Part shown: piece after piece, positions 1-8,255 of the stretch
Numbering within the stretch: the first letter of the stretch is position 1
How the letters are laid out: each line of letters opens with the position of its first letter
Source of the DNA: Candidatus Zemynaea palustris
GTDB taxonomy: Bacteria; Vulcanimicrobiota; Vulcanimicrobiia; Vulcanimicrobiales; Vulcanimicrobiaceae
Assembly: GCA_003134695.1 (NCBI GenBank)
Contig: PLCB01000006.1
Span: forward strand, 99,039 to 163,038
Direction of reading: 5' to 3'
DNA: 64,000 nucleotides
Notes under the pieces: generated by a model
What the model was told of the DNA's origin: nothing
Seen by the model: only the letters and a program-made list of their open reading frames with translations
The model's database searches: none
Position numbers and translations under genes: made by a program

Positions 1-421
1 GAAGGCAGTCTTCGCGCACGATCGTCAAGCCGAAGCGGCGCGCACGGCGCATGCGCTCGAACGCCGGGGCACCGTATTCAATGAGCCCGATCTCGCGCGG
101 CAGCTCCCAGCGAAAGATCGCCCCGGCCGGGGCGACGAACGCAAAGTGCGTGCAGTACGGCAAATAGCGCTCCCACTTGCGATCGGCCAGAAAATCTGCG
201 CGCGACGACTTGACCTCGTAGACGCGTACTTGTCGGGTGTACTTCGCGACCCCGACGACGTCGAAGCGCAGACCGGTGTTGCTCGGTGAGAACTCGGTCG
301 CGACGTACGCGTAGCCGAGCGCGCGCATCCGTTCGCGCGCCAGTGCGCGCAATTCGAGCGTCGCCGGGGACCGCCCCGCGGCCGCGGTGAGTGGGATGTA
401 ATCGACAATGATGCTAGCCAT
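1..421 (-). CDS. MmcB-like DNA repair nuclease-fold protein (3' end cut by window)
   Basis: The visible 140 residues resemble the MmcB family, PD-(D/E)XK-type proteins linked to DNA damage tolerance. Seen: a basic N-terminal helix, then FDVVGV, then VYEVKSSRADFLADRKW and a YLPYCTHFAFV strand. The E-V-K triad inside the alternating strands is the nuclease-fold signature. The ATG at 421 overlaps the last codons of the upstream glycosyltransferase gene by 8 bp, which supports this start and translational coupling. The C terminus lies beyond base 1, so catalytic completeness cannot be judged. Family assignment is by motif memory only; another restriction-endonuclease-like family is possible. Confidence 0.7.
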   Translation of the reverse strand, partial: MASIIVDYIPLTAAAGRSPATLELRALARERMRALGYAYVATEFSPSNTGLRFDVVGVAKYTRQVRVYEVKSSRADFLADRKWERYLPYCTHFAFVAPAGAIFRWELPREIGLIEYGAPAFERMRRARRFGLTIVREDCL

Positions 422-1874
422 CTTTTTCCCAGCGCAGGATCGCGAGGCCGTCCGGCACGAGACCCTCGCACCATGTGAAATAATAGGAACGCGGACCCGT
501 TCCTTTATACCGATACGCGTGCCGCCCGCCGTCGACGACCTTCGCGCACGCGCGCTGGAGCTGCCGGGCGAAGTCGGGCCGGGTCCCGAGCGGCTCCTTA
601 TCGACGAAGAGCGCGCGCTGCGGTCGATTCGCGTCGGGATACCAGGCGCGCGCCTCGCGGCCTTGCCAGTTGTAGCCGATCAAGACCGGCGCGATGTTCG
701 CATCGAAATCCATGACGGCCGAAAAACCGTAGCCGTCGGTCATGACGATGGCGTCGCGTTCGTGCGCGAGCCGCGCGGCGTCGGCGGCGACCATCGAATA
801 GGTCATGATTTCGAAAGGGCCGCCGTTTTCGAGTCGCGCGCCCGCGTTGTGGACGATCAGCCGATACGTTGCGACGGGCGCGAAGGTAAACGCGAACAAC
901 AACGAGAGCATGACCGCCGCCGGTGCGGCCGCCGCGATCGACCAGCCGGTCCGCGCGCGTTGCGAAAGCTTGACGTACGCGACGCCGAGCATCGCGCACA
1001 GCGAGACGAAAAAGCCCGCGATCCATGAGAACTCGACCGGCTCGAAGAGCGAGAGGAGCATCACCAGGATGAATTGCGGGAGCGCGGTCCACGCGAGCAG
1101 CGCGTTCTTCGGCCGGATCGCGCAGACGATCGCCGCCGCCCAAATCCCCGGCGAGTAGCCCGCGACCTGCGCGAGCAAGACGTGGAGCGTCGACGATTCG
1201 TGAACCTGTTCGTGCCGGTGCACGAGTGCGAAGGTGAGTGTCACCCAGTCGTGCGTCGCGTTCCAGATCAAGAACGGCAGCAAGACGACAAACGCGCTCG
1301 CCAGCATCAGCGGCAAGCCGCGCCGCCAGTATCGGCGGTTCTCGCCGAACAGCGAGTAGGCGACGATTCCGAAGGGCAGCGCGAAGCCGAGGACGCGCGA
1401 GAGGAGGACGCCGCCGATCGCAATCCCGAGCAAGACCCAATCGCTCGTGCCATCCCGTTTGAAAGCGCGTGCCGCGAACCACAGCGCCAGCGCCCAAAAC
1501 ATCAGGTACGGCCCGTCAGGCGATGCCGTCCCGAACACGAGCGAAGCCAGCGGTGTCAAGGTCAACGCGAGCGCGGCGATCGCACCGGCGCGCCGATCGC
1601 CGGTCAGCTCGGTGGTCGCAGCCGCGAGCGCCAGCGACGCGACGACGCCGCACAGCACGAAACCCAAGCGCACGAAGCCCGGTTGGTGGCCGAGCCAGGC
1701 GAAGGCGGCGATCGTCCAGGCCACCGCGGGCGGATGATCGACGTACCCGAACGCGAGCCGGCGGCTCCACTCCCAGTAATATGCTTCGTCGCCGGTGAGC
1801 GGCAAGGTGAACGCCGCGACGGCGCGCAGCACGATGACGAGCGCGATCGCGCCCCAAATCAAACGCGTCGTCAC
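414..1874 (-). CDS. GT39/ArnT-like membrane glycosyltransferase
   Basis: A 486-residue polytopic membrane protein of the dolichyl-phosphate-mannose/ArnT glycosyltransferase type (GT-C fold), which moves a sugar from a polyprenyl-phosphate donor to a lipid or protein at the periplasmic face. After the first membrane helix comes the loop LTGDEAYYWEWSRRL, whose Asp-Glu pair is the family's catalytic loop signature, followed by YVDHPPAVAW. About ten hydrophobic segments follow, then a soluble C-terminal domain from about residue 350. The start is a GTG whose last bases overlap the stop of the SDR gene by 4 bp. The acceptor is unknown. Confidence 0.8.
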   Translation of the reverse strand: MTTRLIWGAIALVIVLRAVAAFTLPLTGDEAYYWEWSRRLAFGYVDHPPAVAWTIAAFAWLGHQPGFVRLGFVLCGVVASLALAAATTELTGDRRAGAIAALALTLTPLASLVFGTASPDGPYLMFWALALWFAARAFKRDGTSDWVLLGIAIGGVLLSRVLGFALPFGIVAYSLFGENRRYWRRGLPLMLASAFVVLLPFLIWNATHDWVTLTFALVHRHEQVHESSTLHVLLAQVAGYSPGIWAAAIVCAIRPKNALLAWTALPQFILVMLLSLFEPVEFSWIAGFFVSLCAMLGVAYVKLSQRARTGWSIAAAAPAAVMLSLLFAFTFAPVATYRLIVHNAGARLENGGPFEIMTYSMVAADAARLAHERDAIVMTDGYGFSAVMDFDANIAPVLIGYNWQGREARAWYPDANRPQRALFVDKEPLGTRPDFARQLQRACAKVVDGGRHAYRYKGTGPRSYYFTWCEGLVPDGLAILRWEKDG

Positions 1875-2632
1875 TCGTGCGCTTCCCTCAATCCTCCGCT
1901 GACCGGGATGACGACGCCGTTGATAAAGCCGGCTTCATCGGAAATCAAGAAGCGCACCGCGCGCGCGACGTCTTCCCACGAGCCGGCGTGTCCGGTCGGA
2001 TTCTTCGCGGCGACCTCGCGCGCGGCGGCGCGATCGATCTCCTTGTCGCGAATGTCGCCGGGCTCGATCGCGTTGACCGTGATGCCGTATTTCGCTTCTT
2101 CCAGCGCGAGCGTTCGCGCGAAACTGACAACCGCTGCTTTCGCGGCCGCGTAAAGACTCAGCCCGCGCGCCGGCAGCGTATCGTGCGAACCGTTCATCCC
2201 GAAGAAGACGAGCCGCCCGAAGCGGCGTTCGCGCATCGACGGCAGGACGGCGAACGCTGCCTCGACCGCGCTACGAAAATTCGCGTCGAGCATAGCCCGG
2301 TAGTCGTCGAGCGTGGAGCGCTCGAAGCGGCGGATCAACATCGGCCCGACCGCGTGGACCAGAATGTCGATGCCGCCGAATCCAGATTCTACGGCACGCA
2401 CCGCGCTCGTCATTTCGCCTTCGAGCGAGTGGTCGCAAGCGATGGCGAATGCTTCGACGCCGCGACGCCCCACGGCGGCGAGCGTCTCGTCGGGCGGCGT
2501 CCCGCCCGGCTTGAACGTGAAAGCGACACGATAACCGGCGCCGGCTAAATCGGCCACGATGCCGCGAGCGAGACCGCGCGCCGCCCCCGTAACGAGGACG
2601 GCGCGCGCTGATGGCTGGTTGGTGCCGGTCAT
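1871..2632 (-). CDS. SDR-family oxidoreductase (FabG-like)
   Basis: A classical short-chain dehydrogenase/reductase of 253 residues. The N-terminal nucleotide site is VTGAARGLARGI (near residues 14-25). The active-site set is Asn in LDANFRS, a Ser in the FFGMNGS strand, and Tyr-Lys in LYAAAKAAV. The C terminus FINGVVIPVSGG matches FabG-like enzymes that use NAD(P)H. The substrate cannot be read from the sequence. It is coupled to the downstream glycosyltransferase by a 4 bp overlap. Its first codons exist as a second copy upstream, at 3800-3830 (see repeats). Confidence 0.85.
   Translation of the reverse strand: MTGTNQPSARAVLVTGAARGLARGIVADLAGAGYRVAFTFKPGGTPPDETLAAVGRRGVEAFAIACDHSLEGEMTSAVRAVESGFGGIDILVHAVGPMLIRRFERSTLDDYRAMLDANFRSAVEAAFAVLPSMRERRFGRLVFFGMNGSHDTLPARGLSLYAAAKAAVVSFARTLALEEAKYGITVNAIEPGDIRDKEIDRAAAREVAAKNPTGHAGSWEDVARAVRFLISDEAGFINGVVIPVSGGLREAHE
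2592..2622. repeat. 31-bp direct repeat, copy 1 (inside SDR 5' end)
   Basis: This block lies in codons 4-14 of the SDR gene. Of 31 bases, 29 match the block at 3800-3830, including an uninterrupted run of 23. Same orientation. Read with the stalk-protein duplication it looks like a scar of a tandem duplication. Confidence 0.85.
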
Positions 2633-2667
2633 TGAGAGAGCGGGTTCAGAGCCCGCTTCGGCCGGAC

Positions 2668-3762
2668 CTACTCTATGCGCAGTGTGAGTTGCTGCTGCGC
2701 TGTTTCGTTGGTGAGCGGATCGGTCGAGGTGACGGTCAGTCCCAGTTGCGTTCCGCCCCGACTTTGAAGCGAGAGCGTCTGGGAGAAATACCCGTTGCCG
2801 TCGGCCATCGTATCCCCGGCGAAACTCCCCGCGTTGTACGTGAAGAATCCACCGAGGTTGCCGACCGCGCCGGCGACGATGTGGACCTGCCCGTTCGGAA
2901 CGGTGCGGCCCGCAACCGTGAACGTCAACCCGACGGTCGTCCCGTTAGCGGGTTGCGTCAGGTTGAGGAAGTTCGTCCGAGTCGTCGCGCCGTTGCCTGC
3001 AGCCGAACCCGCCCCGGACGCAAACGTCCAGGAATGACGGAACGGAGCGCCGTTTTGGTCGTTACCGCTTACCATGACGCGGTGCTGCATCGCCTGTAAC
3101 GGCGAGGAGGGTGCGTAGATGATGCCGGTCTGCGAGCGCGTCGTTTGGTTGGTCACGTCGACGCCGTCGAGAGAGACGCGCACGCTGTTCGGATCGACTG
3201 CGCCGTTGAAGTCGGCCCGGATGGTTGGATGATCGGAACGGACGCTCGCGCCATTGTTCGGGCGCTCGTTGTTCAGCTGCATCGAGCTTTGCGCCGGTTG
3301 CTGGGGCGGCACGGACGCGACGTTCCCGCCGCCGCCGTACTGGGTCAGCGCGACCTGCTGGTTGGAATTATCCCAGTTGACCGTCGCACCCAGCGCCTGG
3401 GAAACGAAGCGCAATGGAACGTAGGTGCTCGCACCGATGATGAACGGCGCAACGTCGAGCATCTGCGGCTGCCCGTCGACGGTGGCCTGCGTCGAGCCGA
3501 TGTTGAGGGAGATCGCATGGCGCCGATTGGTCGCGTTGATCTGGCCGTTCGAGTAGACGACGGTCGCTCCGAGTTGTTCGAACACGCCTCTGAGCGGCAC
3601 GAACACGCGGCCCGCGCGCTCGATCGGCGGCGGATTCAGCGGCACGTAGTTGCCGTTGAGCGTCACGGATATCGCTAGGGCGGGTGCCGCGAACAACAGG
3701 ACCGCCGAGACGAGTCCTGCAGTCGCAGCGGCCGCGACCAAACGAGGGCGATTGAAATGCAT
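2668..3762 (-). CDS. secreted stalk-domain protein (copper amine oxidase N-like), long paralogue
   Basis: A 364-residue exported protein. A signal peptide (about residues 1-30, ending ALA) is followed by one copper amine oxidase N-terminal-like domain (about 33-140), with ERAGRVFVPLRGVFEQLG and ASTYVPLRFVSQALGATVNW as its two halves. Next are a linker, an Ig-like domain starting near NERPNNGASVRSDHP (about 165-250), and a second beta-rich domain (about 265-364). Stalk domains of this type are usually cell-surface binding modules; no catalytic residues are seen. The ATG has a good ribosome site (AAAGGAG, 5 bases away). It is a tandem paralogue of the next gene upstream, which lacks the last domain. 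Confidence 0.85.
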   Translation of the reverse strand: MHFNRPRLVAAAATAGLVSAVLLFAAPALAISVTLNGNYVPLNPPPIERAGRVFVPLRGVFEQLGATVVYSNGQINATNRRHAISLNIGSTQATVDGQPQMLDVAPFIIGASTYVPLRFVSQALGATVNWDNSNQQVALTQYGGGGNVASVPPQQPAQSSMQLNNERPNNGASVRSDHPTIRADFNGAVDPNSVRVSLDGVDVTNQTTRSQTGIIYAPSSPLQAMQHRVMVSGNDQNGAPFRHSWTFASGAGSAAGNGATTRTNFLNLTQPANGTTVGLTFTVAGRTVPNGQVHIVAGAVGNLGGFFTYNAGSFAGDTMADGNGYFSQTLSLQSRGGTQLGLTVTSTDPLTNETAQQQLTLRIE

Positions 3763-3799
3763 TGAGTCTCCTTTGAGGGCATGCGCGCCGCCCTCACTG

Positions 3800-3830
3800 A
3801 CGAGGACGGCGCGCGCTGATGGTCGGTTGG
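3800..3830. repeat. 31-bp direct repeat, copy 2 (ghost of SDR start)
   Basis: This is the second copy of the block at 2592-2622, between the two stalk genes. Aligned with the SDR gene at the same offset, the SDR start codon falls on the ATG at 3838-3840. That ATG is now the last Met codon of the short stalk protein, directly before its TAG. The short paralogue therefore ends on what looks like a relic SDR start. Confidence 0.8.
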
Positions 3831-3834
3831 CAGG

Positions 3835-4596
3835 CTACATCCTGCTGCGTTCGGTGGTGAACGTCCACGAGGCATTCACTTGTTGGCCGTTCATGTCTCG
3901 GCCGCGCACGCTCACGGTATGAACCGTCGCTTGCAGCGGTGAGGTTGGGAGATACTCGAAGCCGTTTCGCGTGCGGCTCACTGCCGCAGTAATATCGACG
4001 CCGTCAAGCCGAATGCGGAGGCTGTTGGGATCGACATTCTGGTTGAACTGCGCCGCGATCTGCGGCTCCATCGAGCGAACGACGGCGCCGTTGAGCGGCT
4101 GTTCATTCCTGAGGAGTTGCATGCCGCTCGTGGGCGGCAGCGGTGCGTTTCCTTCTGGTCCCCCGACGCCGTACGACGTCACTGAGGCGAGCTGGTTGGC
4201 GTCATCCCAGTTGACCTGGGCACCGAGCGCCTGCGAAACGAATCGCAGCGGCACGTACGTGCTCGCGCCGATGATGAATGGTGCGACGTCGAGCGTCTGC
4301 GGCTGACCGTCGACCGTGGCCTGCGTCGAGCCGATGTTGAGCGAGATCGTATGGCGCCGGTTGGTCGCGTTGATCTGGCCGTTCGAGTAGACGACGTTCG
4401 CGCCGAGTTGTTCGAACACGCCTCGCAGCGGGACGAAAACTCTACCGGCGCGCTCGATCGGCGTCGGGTTGAGGGCAACAATGTTGCCGTTGATCTGCAC
4501 CGAGATTGCCAGCGCGGGTGCTGAGACGAACAACATCGTCGCGATCAGCGAGGCGCCGCCAAGCGCGGCGGTTATGGTACGGTGGACGAAATGCAA
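3835..4596 (-). CDS. secreted stalk-domain protein, short paralogue
   Basis: A 253-residue paralogue of the neighbouring stalk protein, nearly identical across the copper amine oxidase N-like domain (ERAGRVFVPLRGVFEQLG; ASTYVPLRFVSQALG). It has a signal peptide and one Ig-like domain but lacks the last domain of its sister. I place the start at TTG 4594-4596. It follows AGGAGG by six bases and gives an N terminus (L/M)HF that matches the MHF start of the paralogue; an upstream in-frame ATG has no ribosome site. The C terminus ends at a relic SDR start codon, so the missing domain was probably lost in the duplication. Confidence 0.85.
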   Translation of the reverse strand: MHFVHRTITAALGGASLIATMLFVSAPALAISVQINGNIVALNPTPIERAGRVFVPLRGVFEQLGANVVYSNGQINATNRRHTISLNIGSTQATVDGQPQTLDVAPFIIGASTYVPLRFVSQALGAQVNWDDANQLASVTSYGVGGPEGNAPLPPTSGMQLLRNEQPLNGAVVRSMEPQIAAQFNQNVDPNSLRIRLDGVDITAAVSRTRNGFEYLPTSPLQATVHTVSVRGRDMNGQQVNASWTFTTERSRM

Positions 4597-4611
4597 GGTG
4601 ATCCTCCTGGG

Positions 4612-4641
4612 CTTATACGTGCAAACTCGCACGTGATACAA
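4612..4641 (-). promoter_or_regulatory. putative promoter with palindromic operator upstream of stalk gene
   Basis: On the minus strand, a weak -35 TTGTAT (4641-4636) and a -10 TATAAG (4617-4612) are 18 bases apart. The spacer contains a perfect inverted repeat, ACGTGC and GCACGT with a 6-base loop (4617-4634). An inverted repeat between promoter boxes is a usual place for a repressor. The promoter match is modest, so this is inference. Confidence 0.4.
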
Positions 4642-4721
4642 TCATACCCAGGAAAAGGCTCGTCGCTTGCCGGCAGTTCTGACGAACAGCCGCACGGCGT
4701 CGTTACTACGCGAGCAAGTTG

Positions 4722-7700
4722 CTAGTGCGCCGGCGCCTGCACCGGAACGTCGCCTGGCTCGACCATGTGCTCTTCGAGCAACGCGCGTTTCGCGCCGCGA
4801 CGGCGTTGCCAACGTTCGACACCGCCCATGATCCAGGTGTACATGACCGGAACGAGCGCGAGTGTCAGGATCAAGGAGCTTATCAGACCGCCGATGAGCA
4901 CGGTGCCCATCGAGGCACGTTCTTCCGCCCCCTCCGTGAGGCCGAGCGACAGCGGCAGCATGCCGAAGACCATCGCACACGTCGTCATCAAGATCGGCCG
5001 GAACCGCACGTGCGCCGCCTCTTTCATGGCGGCAACGAGATCGAGTCCCTTCTTGCGTTGTTGATTGGCATAGTCGACGAGCAAGATGCCGTTCTTCGAG
5101 ACCAAGCCGTAAAGCATCACGATCGCGATCATCGAGAAGAGGTTCAAGGTCTGATGCCTGATGGCGATGCCGACGAGCGCGCCGACGATCGCAACGGGGA
5201 CGGAGAACATGATGATGAACGGCTCGACGAACGATCCATACAAAATCACCATGAGCATGTAGACCAGAATCGCCGACGTGACGAACGCGATGAGCATCGC
5301 AGTCATCGTCTGGTTGAGCAGATCTGTGTCGCCTTCGGCGATGTAGCGCACGCCGCTCGGCAAGAAACCGGGCGTGTTGAGCGCTTTTTGGATGACCGGT
5401 ACCAGCTCGCCTTGGGTTACGTGCTGCATTGGATCGATGCCGGCCGTCACGCGAATGACTCGCTCGCGATTCAGGCGTTCGATCTTGGTCGGCGCGATCG
5501 TCTCCGCGAAATCCGCGACGGAAACGAGCGAAACCAACTGTCCGGACGAAGCGCGGATTTGGATCTGCTTGATCGTGGCGAGGCTATTGCGTTGCGCGTC
5601 GGGAAACTCGAGGCGGACGTCGGTGAGACCGGAGGGCAGACGTACCTTGGTAGCAACGACGCCGCCGATCGCAATGCGCGCCGCAAGCGCCGCTTGACCC
5701 GGCTGGATCCCGAGGAACGCGGAACGCAGCGGATCGATGTGAATGTTGAGCCGCGGGCCCTTGGCTTCGGCGGCGCTCTGCGCGTTCACGGCGCCCTTCT
5801 GTTGATCGATGAAAGCGACGAGCTTGTTGGCGCCGGCCTCCAACTCCGCATCGGGACCACTCAACGTAAAGGCGATCGGATCTCCGCCTTCACCCTGCAC
5901 TTGATAGACCGCACCGGGAACCGTCCAGTTCAGTTTGCGCGCAGCTTCCAGAACCCGATTGGTCTCCTTGCGCCGTTTCTTGTCGAGAATCACCGTGAAG
6001 CGGGCGACGTGGCCGCCGATGACGCTTCCGAATCCGGACGGCTTCGCGCCGACCACGCTCGAGACGGAATCCACGGCGTCGATCTTGAGCAGCTCTTTCT
6101 CGAGGCGCGCCATCCCTAGGCCGGTGGTCGCCAGCGGCGTTCCGATGTGATAGGTGAGCGATCCGCGCAGGATACCCGGCTCGCCGTTGGGGATGAACTC
6201 GGTGCCGATCTTCGGCCACAAAAAGATCGAGCACATCGCGAGGCAAGTCGTTGCCACAAATGCAAACGACAGCCATCTGTCCGCGAGGAACTTGAACGGC
6301 CGCCCCAAGGCTTCAAGTAGCGCAGCCTTCTTGCCGCGGCGCTCGCGCCCGCGCGCGGCCCACACGAACAAGGCCGACAAACCCCAAGACAGACCAAATA
6401 CGAAGAGTACGATACCGGCGATGACCGCATTGATGACCACCGCACCAGGCAGTAAAAGAGCACCGAGTGAGATCGGCGGGAACACCAATGTGAACGAATC
6501 TAGGACCAACACCGCGCAAGCAAACGGTACGAAGACGCGATGGTCGAGCGCCCACGGGAGCGCCTTGTTCGCATACCAAGCCGCGAGCGCGTCGAAGCCG
6601 CGCTGGAACCAGCGAGCCCACACCGGCACGGCCGGGCTGCGTCTCTTGACCGACCACCGGCCCGCGAGGAGCGGCGTCAGCGTAAATGAGACGAACAGCG
6701 AGAAGAGCGTTGCGACGACGATGACGACGCCGAATTCTTTCATGTACTTGCCGACGATCCCCGAGAGGAACGCGATCGGTAAGAAGACGACGACGTCGAC
6801 CAGCGTGATCGTGATCGCCGCCTGGCCGATCTCGGTGCGGCCGCTGTAGGCCGCATCGAGCGGCTTTTCGCCCATGTCTCGATGCCGCGTGATGTTTTCG
6901 AGGACGACGATCGAATCGTCGACCAGGATGCCGATCGTGAGCCCAAGCCCCATCATCGAAATCAGGTCGATGGTGAAACCCATCAACTTCATGACGACGA
7001 AGGTCGCGAGCAGTGACGTCGGAATCGAGATCATGACGACCAGCGCGTTGCGCCAGGCGTGCAGGAACAGCAGCATCACGATCGCCGTGAGGAAGATGCC
7101 TTCGAGGAGACTCTGGAACACGCCGTCGATCGAAGCACGCGTGTAGTCGGCATTCGCCTCGACTTCGAAGAACGTCACGTCGGGGAATCGCGTCTTGAGA
7201 TCGGCGAACTTTGCGCGAACCGCCTCGGTCGTCTTGAGTTCGTCGGCGTCGTTTTGACGGTTAATGTCGAGGCGAATCGACGTCAACCCATTGAAATGCG
7301 CCGGCCGGCGGATCTCGACGTGGCCGTCGTCGACCTGCGCCACGTCGCCGATCTTGAGAAACTGCGGCGATCCGGGTGCCGTAAGGGGTATGCTCAGGAT
7401 GTCCTGCGGCTGCACGATGTCTGCGTGCAGGGAGACGGTCGTTTCCTGCGTCGGCGTGTCCATCCGGCCGCCGGGGAGGTTTGCATTGTTGATCCCGAGA
7501 GCCGTGTCGATGTCGGCAAGCGTCGTCTGCGTCCCGAGCAGTTTCGACTGGTCCGGGAAGACGTGGATTTCACGCTGCGCGTCGCCCGACGTGTCGACGC
7601 CGACGACGCCGCTGACGCTCTTGAGTTCCGGAACGACCCGGTCCGTCACGAGGTCGCTCAACGCCGCCAGCGACATCTTGCTGCTTCGAACGGTTTCGGT

Positions 7701-8114
7701 GATGATCGAGTCGCTCGTCGAGGCCTTCTCGACCGTCGGCGGATCGAGATCGCTCGGCATGTTGACGCGCGCGGTGTCGACGCGGCGCTGAACGTCGATC
7801 GTCTCATAATTGAGATCGGTGTCCAGTTTGAAACGCGCGACGACGATCGCCGTCCCCTCCTGGATGATCGCGCGCATCTGATCCATGTTTTCCGTGCCCT
7901 CGAGCTGGTCTTCGATCGGTTTGACGATCAATTTCTCCATCTCAGCGGGTGCGGCACCGGGGTAGCCGACGACCACGAAGGCGACCGGGAAGGCGACGTT
8001 CGGGAACAGGCTCACGCCGAGCGAGAAATACGACATGACACCGTACACGGCGAGGCCGATAAAGACCATCGCGGTGATAACCGGGCGCGTTATCGCGAAA
8101 CGGGTCAGCCACAC
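4722..8114 (-). CDS. RND-family efflux transporter, HAE1/AcrB-like
   Basis: A 1130-residue proton-driven inner-membrane exporter. It begins with the family's N-terminal helix (FAITRPVITAMVFIGLAVYG), then porter-domain text (YPGAAPAEMEKLIVKPIEDQL). The TM4 motif GLTIGILVDDSIVVLENITRH carries the proton-relay Asp pair, and the second half mirrors the first. No membrane-fusion or outer-membrane-factor gene is adjacent, so partners must be elsewhere or it acts alone. Between TM6 and TM7 there are about 100 extra residues with two or three added hydrophobic segments, which AcrB does not have. The start is GTG 8112-8114, with GAGGAG about 12 bases upstream. Confidence 0.9.
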   Translation of the reverse strand: MWLTRFAITRPVITAMVFIGLAVYGVMSYFSLGVSLFPNVAFPVAFVVVGYPGAAPAEMEKLIVKPIEDQLEGTENMDQMRAIIQEGTAIVVARFKLDTDLNYETIDVQRRVDTARVNMPSDLDPPTVEKASTSDSIITETVRSSKMSLAALSDLVTDRVVPELKSVSGVVGVDTSGDAQREIHVFPDQSKLLGTQTTLADIDTALGINNANLPGGRMDTPTQETTVSLHADIVQPQDILSIPLTAPGSPQFLKIGDVAQVDDGHVEIRRPAHFNGLTSIRLDINRQNDADELKTTEAVRAKFADLKTRFPDVTFFEVEANADYTRASIDGVFQSLLEGIFLTAIVMLLFLHAWRNALVVMISIPTSLLATFVVMKLMGFTIDLISMMGLGLTIGILVDDSIVVLENITRHRDMGEKPLDAAYSGRTEIGQAAITITLVDVVVFLPIAFLSGIVGKYMKEFGVVIVVATLFSLFVSFTLTPLLAGRWSVKRRSPAVPVWARWFQRGFDALAAWYANKALPWALDHRVFVPFACAVLVLDSFTLVFPPISLGALLLPGAVVINAVIAGIVLFVFGLSWGLSALFVWAARGRERRGKKAALLEALGRPFKFLADRWLSFAFVATTCLAMCSIFLWPKIGTEFIPNGEPGILRGSLTYHIGTPLATTGLGMARLEKELLKIDAVDSVSSVVGAKPSGFGSVIGGHVARFTVILDKKRRKETNRVLEAARKLNWTVPGAVYQVQGEGGDPIAFTLSGPDAELEAGANKLVAFIDQQKGAVNAQSAAEAKGPRLNIHIDPLRSAFLGIQPGQAALAARIAIGGVVATKVRLPSGLTDVRLEFPDAQRNSLATIKQIQIRASSGQLVSLVSVADFAETIAPTKIERLNRERVIRVTAGIDPMQHVTQGELVPVIQKALNTPGFLPSGVRYIAEGDTDLLNQTMTAMLIAFVTSAILVYMLMVILYGSFVEPFIIMFSVPVAIVGALVGIAIRHQTLNLFSMIAIVMLYGLVSKNGILLVDYANQQRKKGLDLVAAMKEAAHVRFRPILMTTCAMVFGMLPLSLGLTEGAEERASMGTVLIGGLISSLILTLALVPVMYTWIMGGVERWQRRRGAKRALLEEHMVEPGDVPVQAPAH

Positions 8115-8133
8115 AGGGCAGCGTTCTCCTCAG

Positions 8134-8169
8134 CTTGGGCGGGACGGTACGGTCCTTGGTACGCCCAAG
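8134..8169. promoter_or_regulatory. inverted repeat in RND leader
   Basis: CTTGGGCG (8134-8141) and CGCCCAAG (8162-8169) form a perfect 8-bp stem around a 20-base loop containing a smaller GGAC/GTCC stem. It starts about 20 bases before the RND start codon. Farther upstream on the minus strand is TTGACG (8223-8218), a good -35, but the matching -10 (TAGCCG) is poor. It could be an operator or an mRNA leader hairpin. Confidence 0.35.
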
Positions 8170-8255
8170 GTTTCGCGGGTGTTTCGCGTCTGCCCGGCTA
8201 GCGGCGGTCGCTTTTTACGTCAAATATATATAAAATGGCCTCGCCGCCGCCGGCC

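Noticed and set aside
1074-2153. Long open frame on the plus strand opposite the glycosyltransferase and SDR genes
   Set aside because: Arg/Gln-rich text without motifs, exactly antisense to two well-supported genes; a GC-rich shadow.
4719-6119. 466-codon plus-strand frame opposite the RND pump
   Set aside because: His/Asp/Arg-rich composition, no domains, fully antisense to a clear RND protein.
7059-8201. 380-codon plus-strand frame opposite the RND N-terminal half
   Set aside because: Shadow frame; the opposite strand has all family motifs.
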